A DNA stretch of 41,123 nt, taken from a virus. Of this stretch, positions 39,413-41,123 are shown in pieces (the first letter of the stretch is position 1; each line of letters begins with the position of its first letter). The position numbers and the translations under genes are program-made. Where the stretch lies: positions 1-41,123 of the IMG/VR virus record IMGVR_UViG_3300020213_000050. One strand, 5' to 3'. The notes under the pieces were generated by a model. It saw nothing but the letters and a program-made list of their open reading frames with translations. It ran no database searches and had not been told where the DNA came from.

Positions 39413-39440
39413 ACAGCTAACCTCTAACGTTCGCACTATT

Positions 39441-39479
39441 GCCCGTAGTAAAGTACGGGTTCTAGTCCCAATGTTGGGA
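39441..39479 (+). promoter_or_regulatory. Hairpin plus TCCCAATGTTGGGA element, copy 1
   Basis: CCCGT/ACGGG stem (39442-39459) followed by the near-palindrome TCCCAATGTTGGGA (39466-39479) and ACTTTA, 62 bases before a start codon. The same arrangement precedes the gene at 40662 with a different first stem. Operator or RNA element. Confidence 0.55.
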
Positions 39480-39540
39480 ACTTTAATAAATAGAAGTACA
39501 ATTAAAAAAAAGTCTTTATACTGTTATAGGAAATATTATT

Positions 39541-39849
39541 ATGGAAAAAATTGAGGAACTAAATAAACTAATTAAAGGAGTGTGCGGTAGCAATAATTAT
39601 ATGATAGCAATATTTGCAGAGGCATCCACCTCAGACGATGCCCGAGATCACATATCGTTCGGCGAATATGAAAAGAATTATACAGACTGGAACCCATGAT
39701 GCACCCCGATAACTCGTATCACATGGAGGTTTGACTTTTGACCTCAGTTTACTATGGATGGAGAAACTTATATCAGGTCCGAATTACTCGAAGCGGTTGA
39801 CACTGTAGCTCGTAGAGTGGCGTGTGCCAACAAAAGAAGCCTGGAGTAG
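39541..39849 (+). CDS. Hypothetical 102-aa protein, paralog of 35453
   Basis: MEKIEELNKLIKGVCGSNNY..., sharing the plan of the 101-aa protein at 35453 (aligned blocks DDARDHISF, TPITRITWRF, ANKRS). Four UGA glycines, including WNPG and FDFGPQF. Followed 40 bases later by a (Gly-X)n gene. Confidence 0.65.
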
Positions 39850-39889
39850 TTATTGAATATTAGAATAATTTATATATGTAAAATCATCA

Positions 39890-40198
39890 ATGAGTAAGAT
39901 AAAAAGAACAACACATCACGACACTCAAGAACGAACCGGACAGTGAGAGTGATCTTGATCTTGATCTTGAGGTTGATCTTGAGATTGGTGTTGATCTTGA
40001 GATTGGTGGTGATCTTGAGATTGATCTTGAGATTGAGGTTGATCTTGAGATTGAGGTTGATCTTGAGTTTGATCTTGATGGTGATATTGATCTTGAGGTT
40101 GATATTGATATTGAGCCTGAGATTGATCTTGAGTTTGATCTTGATGTTGAAGGTGATCTTGAAATTGAGCTTGACGTTGAGATTGACGTTGAGGTTAG
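39890..40198 (+). CDS. (Gly-X)n repeat protein, copy 3
   Basis: 102 aa: the leader MSKIKRTTHHDTQERTGQ, then about 83 residues alternating UGA-coded Gly with Glu, Ser, Asp, Tyr, Val, Arg or Asn, with the same DWC and DWW interruptions as copy 1, ending UAG. The first half matches copy 1 apart from one added GE unit; the rest is an extension. Preceded by a conserved leader (AATAATTT...TAAAATCATCA). Confidence 0.7.
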
Positions 40199-40229
40199 TA
40201 CTAAAATAATTTTATATTTAAAATTATCA

Positions 40230-40580
40230 ATGAGTAAGATAAAAAGAACAACACATCACGACACTCAAGAACGAACTCAAGAACGAACTTGAGAACGAAC
40301 TTGAGAGTGAACTTGACGGTGATCTTGAGATTGATATTGAGATTGATCTTGAGGTTGAAATTGAGCTTGACGGTGAGAGTGATGTTGAGGGTGAGGGTGA
40401 TCTTGAAATTGAGCTTGACGGTGATCTTGATGGTGAGGGTGATGTTGAGCTTGACGGTGATCTTGATGGTGAGATTGAGATTGATCTTGATGTTGAGGGT
40501 GATCTTGATGGTGAGATTGAGATTGATCTTGAGTTTGATCTTGATGGTGATATTGAGATTGATCTTGATGGTGAGATTAA
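40230..40580 (+). CDS. (Gly-X)n repeat protein, copy 4
   Basis: 116 aa: MSKIKRTTHHDTQERT with the QERT block repeated, then 47 UGA glycines alternating with Ser, Asp, Gly, Arg, Ala, Trp, Cys or Asn, ending GWGD and UAA. Its X positions are the most diverse of the family, including many UGG (Trp), which differ from UGA by one base. Leader sequence conserved with other copies. Confidence 0.7.
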
Positions 40581-40591
40581 CATAAGGACAA

Positions 40592-40630
40592 CTACCTGCA
40601 CGCAAGTGGGTAGCTGTCCCAATGTTGGGA
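40592..40630 (+). promoter_or_regulatory. Hairpin plus TCCCAATGTTGGGA element, copy 2
   Basis: CTACC/GGTAG stem with an inner CAC/GTG (40592-40613), then TCCCAATGTTGGGA (40617-40630) and ACTTTA, 32 bases before the gene at 40662. The stem sequence differs from copy 1 but the layout is kept, which suggests a conserved structure. Confidence 0.55.
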
Positions 40631-40661
40631 ACTTTATATATATTACAATAATAATAATAAT

Positions 40662-41030
40662 ATGACTACAACTATCATAATCAATTGAGTAGAATACATC
40701 AAGAAGTCAGAATGTTTTTCGTCAGTGGTGAACACCGAATGACTTGAATTCACACTGGTCCGCACAGCATCTGCGTGAGTATATGTAGGATATATGAAAG
40801 ACGAGTGTAATGCAACCAGTACATGCACACTGTTGCAAGCAAGAAGAATGCGAAGATGGGAGGGGGCATCCGAGTGTTGAGAGCTTGTTACAAGAGGGAC
40901 AAGCAAGCCTGATGAATGTAAATTCCCAAGCATAGTTCCATTAGTACGCTTGAAGGGGGTTGCCGAATGTATCCCTGTGTCAGCAGAGGCTAAGGCGATC
41001 ATCGATTCAGTACCTGTATGGACTGAATAA
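40662..41030 (+). CDS. Hypothetical 122-aa Cys-containing protein
   Basis: MTTTIIINGVEYIKKSECFS..., with eight Cys spread along it, GYMKDECNATSTCTLLQ and ECKFPSIVPLVRLKG. Four UGA glycines. It lies between two (Gly-X)n genes and behind the hairpin element. Family unknown. Confidence 0.65.
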
Positions 41031-41051
41031 TTTATATATGTAAAATCATCA

Positions 41052-41123
41052 ATGAGTAAGATAAAAAGAACAACACATCACGACACTCAAGAACGAACCG
41101 GACAGTGAGAGTGATCTTGATCT
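41052..41123 (+). CDS. (Gly-X)n repeat protein, copy 5, cut by the window end
   Basis: 24 codons: the leader MSKIKRTTHHDTQERTGQ, then GEGSGS. Same bases as copy 3 over this length. The window ends inside the repeat, and begins at base 1 with another copy, so the molecule probably continues or closes through these repeats. Confidence 0.7.

Noticed and set aside
39430-39485. tRNA-like GGGTTCTAGTCCC near the repeat genes
   Set aside because: The loop does not fit the T-loop consensus and the same core recurs at 40617 without a tRNA shape; kept as a regulatory element.
1-41123. CRISPR array or diversity-generating retroelement
   Set aside because: No regularly spaced repeats with unique spacers and no reverse transcriptase motif were seen; the periodic DNA is hexamer coding repeat.

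Overview
The window looks like almost the whole genome of a tailed phage (podovirus-like gene order, about 41 kb) that reads UGA as glycine (genetic code 25), the code of Candidatus Absconditabacteria (SR1) and Gracilibacteria. With UGA as stop nearly every gene is broken. With UGA as Gly, long ORFs appear and the glycines fall exactly where conserved families need them: the Walker A loops of a DnaB-type helicase and of the large terminase, and GNFD and CPGK in an amidase endolysin. UGG is still used for Trp; UAA and UAG are the stops. I infer a CPR-bacterium host from the code alone.

Layout. From 33162 leftward to 2275 everything is on the minus strand: an SSB-like protein, a small basic protein, a DUF6291-like protein and DnaB helicase; a cluster with a RusA-type resolvase and three paralogous repeat proteins; two unknown genes; then TerS, TerL (24996-26219), portal (23023-24951), scaffold, decoration protein and major capsid protein (20698-21672); head-tail adaptor, nozzle-like protein and three large virion proteins of 302, 950 and 762 aa (the 950-aa one carries an M23-like domain); a 983-aa tail fibre, a beta-helix spike and smaller fibre proteins; and a lysis region with TM proteins, an HNH protein and the amidase. 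From 33727 rightward to 41123, and again from 1 to 2152, small genes lie on the plus strand. They include a Rad52-like annealing protein, a PD-(D/E)XK exonuclease, a lysozyme-like protein and many unknown paralogous cassettes. If the molecule is circular these two plus-strand stretches form one early arm, and 33163-33726 is the divergent control region, which holds a chain of hairpins.

The most unusual content is a family of five (Gly-X)n genes at both ends of the window (1-192, 185-475, 39890-40198, 40230-40580 and 41052 onward). Each starts with the same short basic leader peptide and then alternates UGA with a variable codon; for example 38 of 96 codons are UGA in the second copy and 47 of 116 in the fourth. 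They are translatable only where UGA is a sense codon. UGA use elsewhere is very uneven: 23 of 30 glycines in the helicase and 26 of 34 in TerL, but 2 of 22 in the capsid protein and none in the decoration protein.

Translation starts mostly lack a Shine-Dalgarno sequence and follow A/T-rich leaders, often ending ATTATT-ATG. Several gene pairs overlap by a few bases, including TAATG junctions. I found no tRNA, CRISPR array, integrase or insertion sequence.
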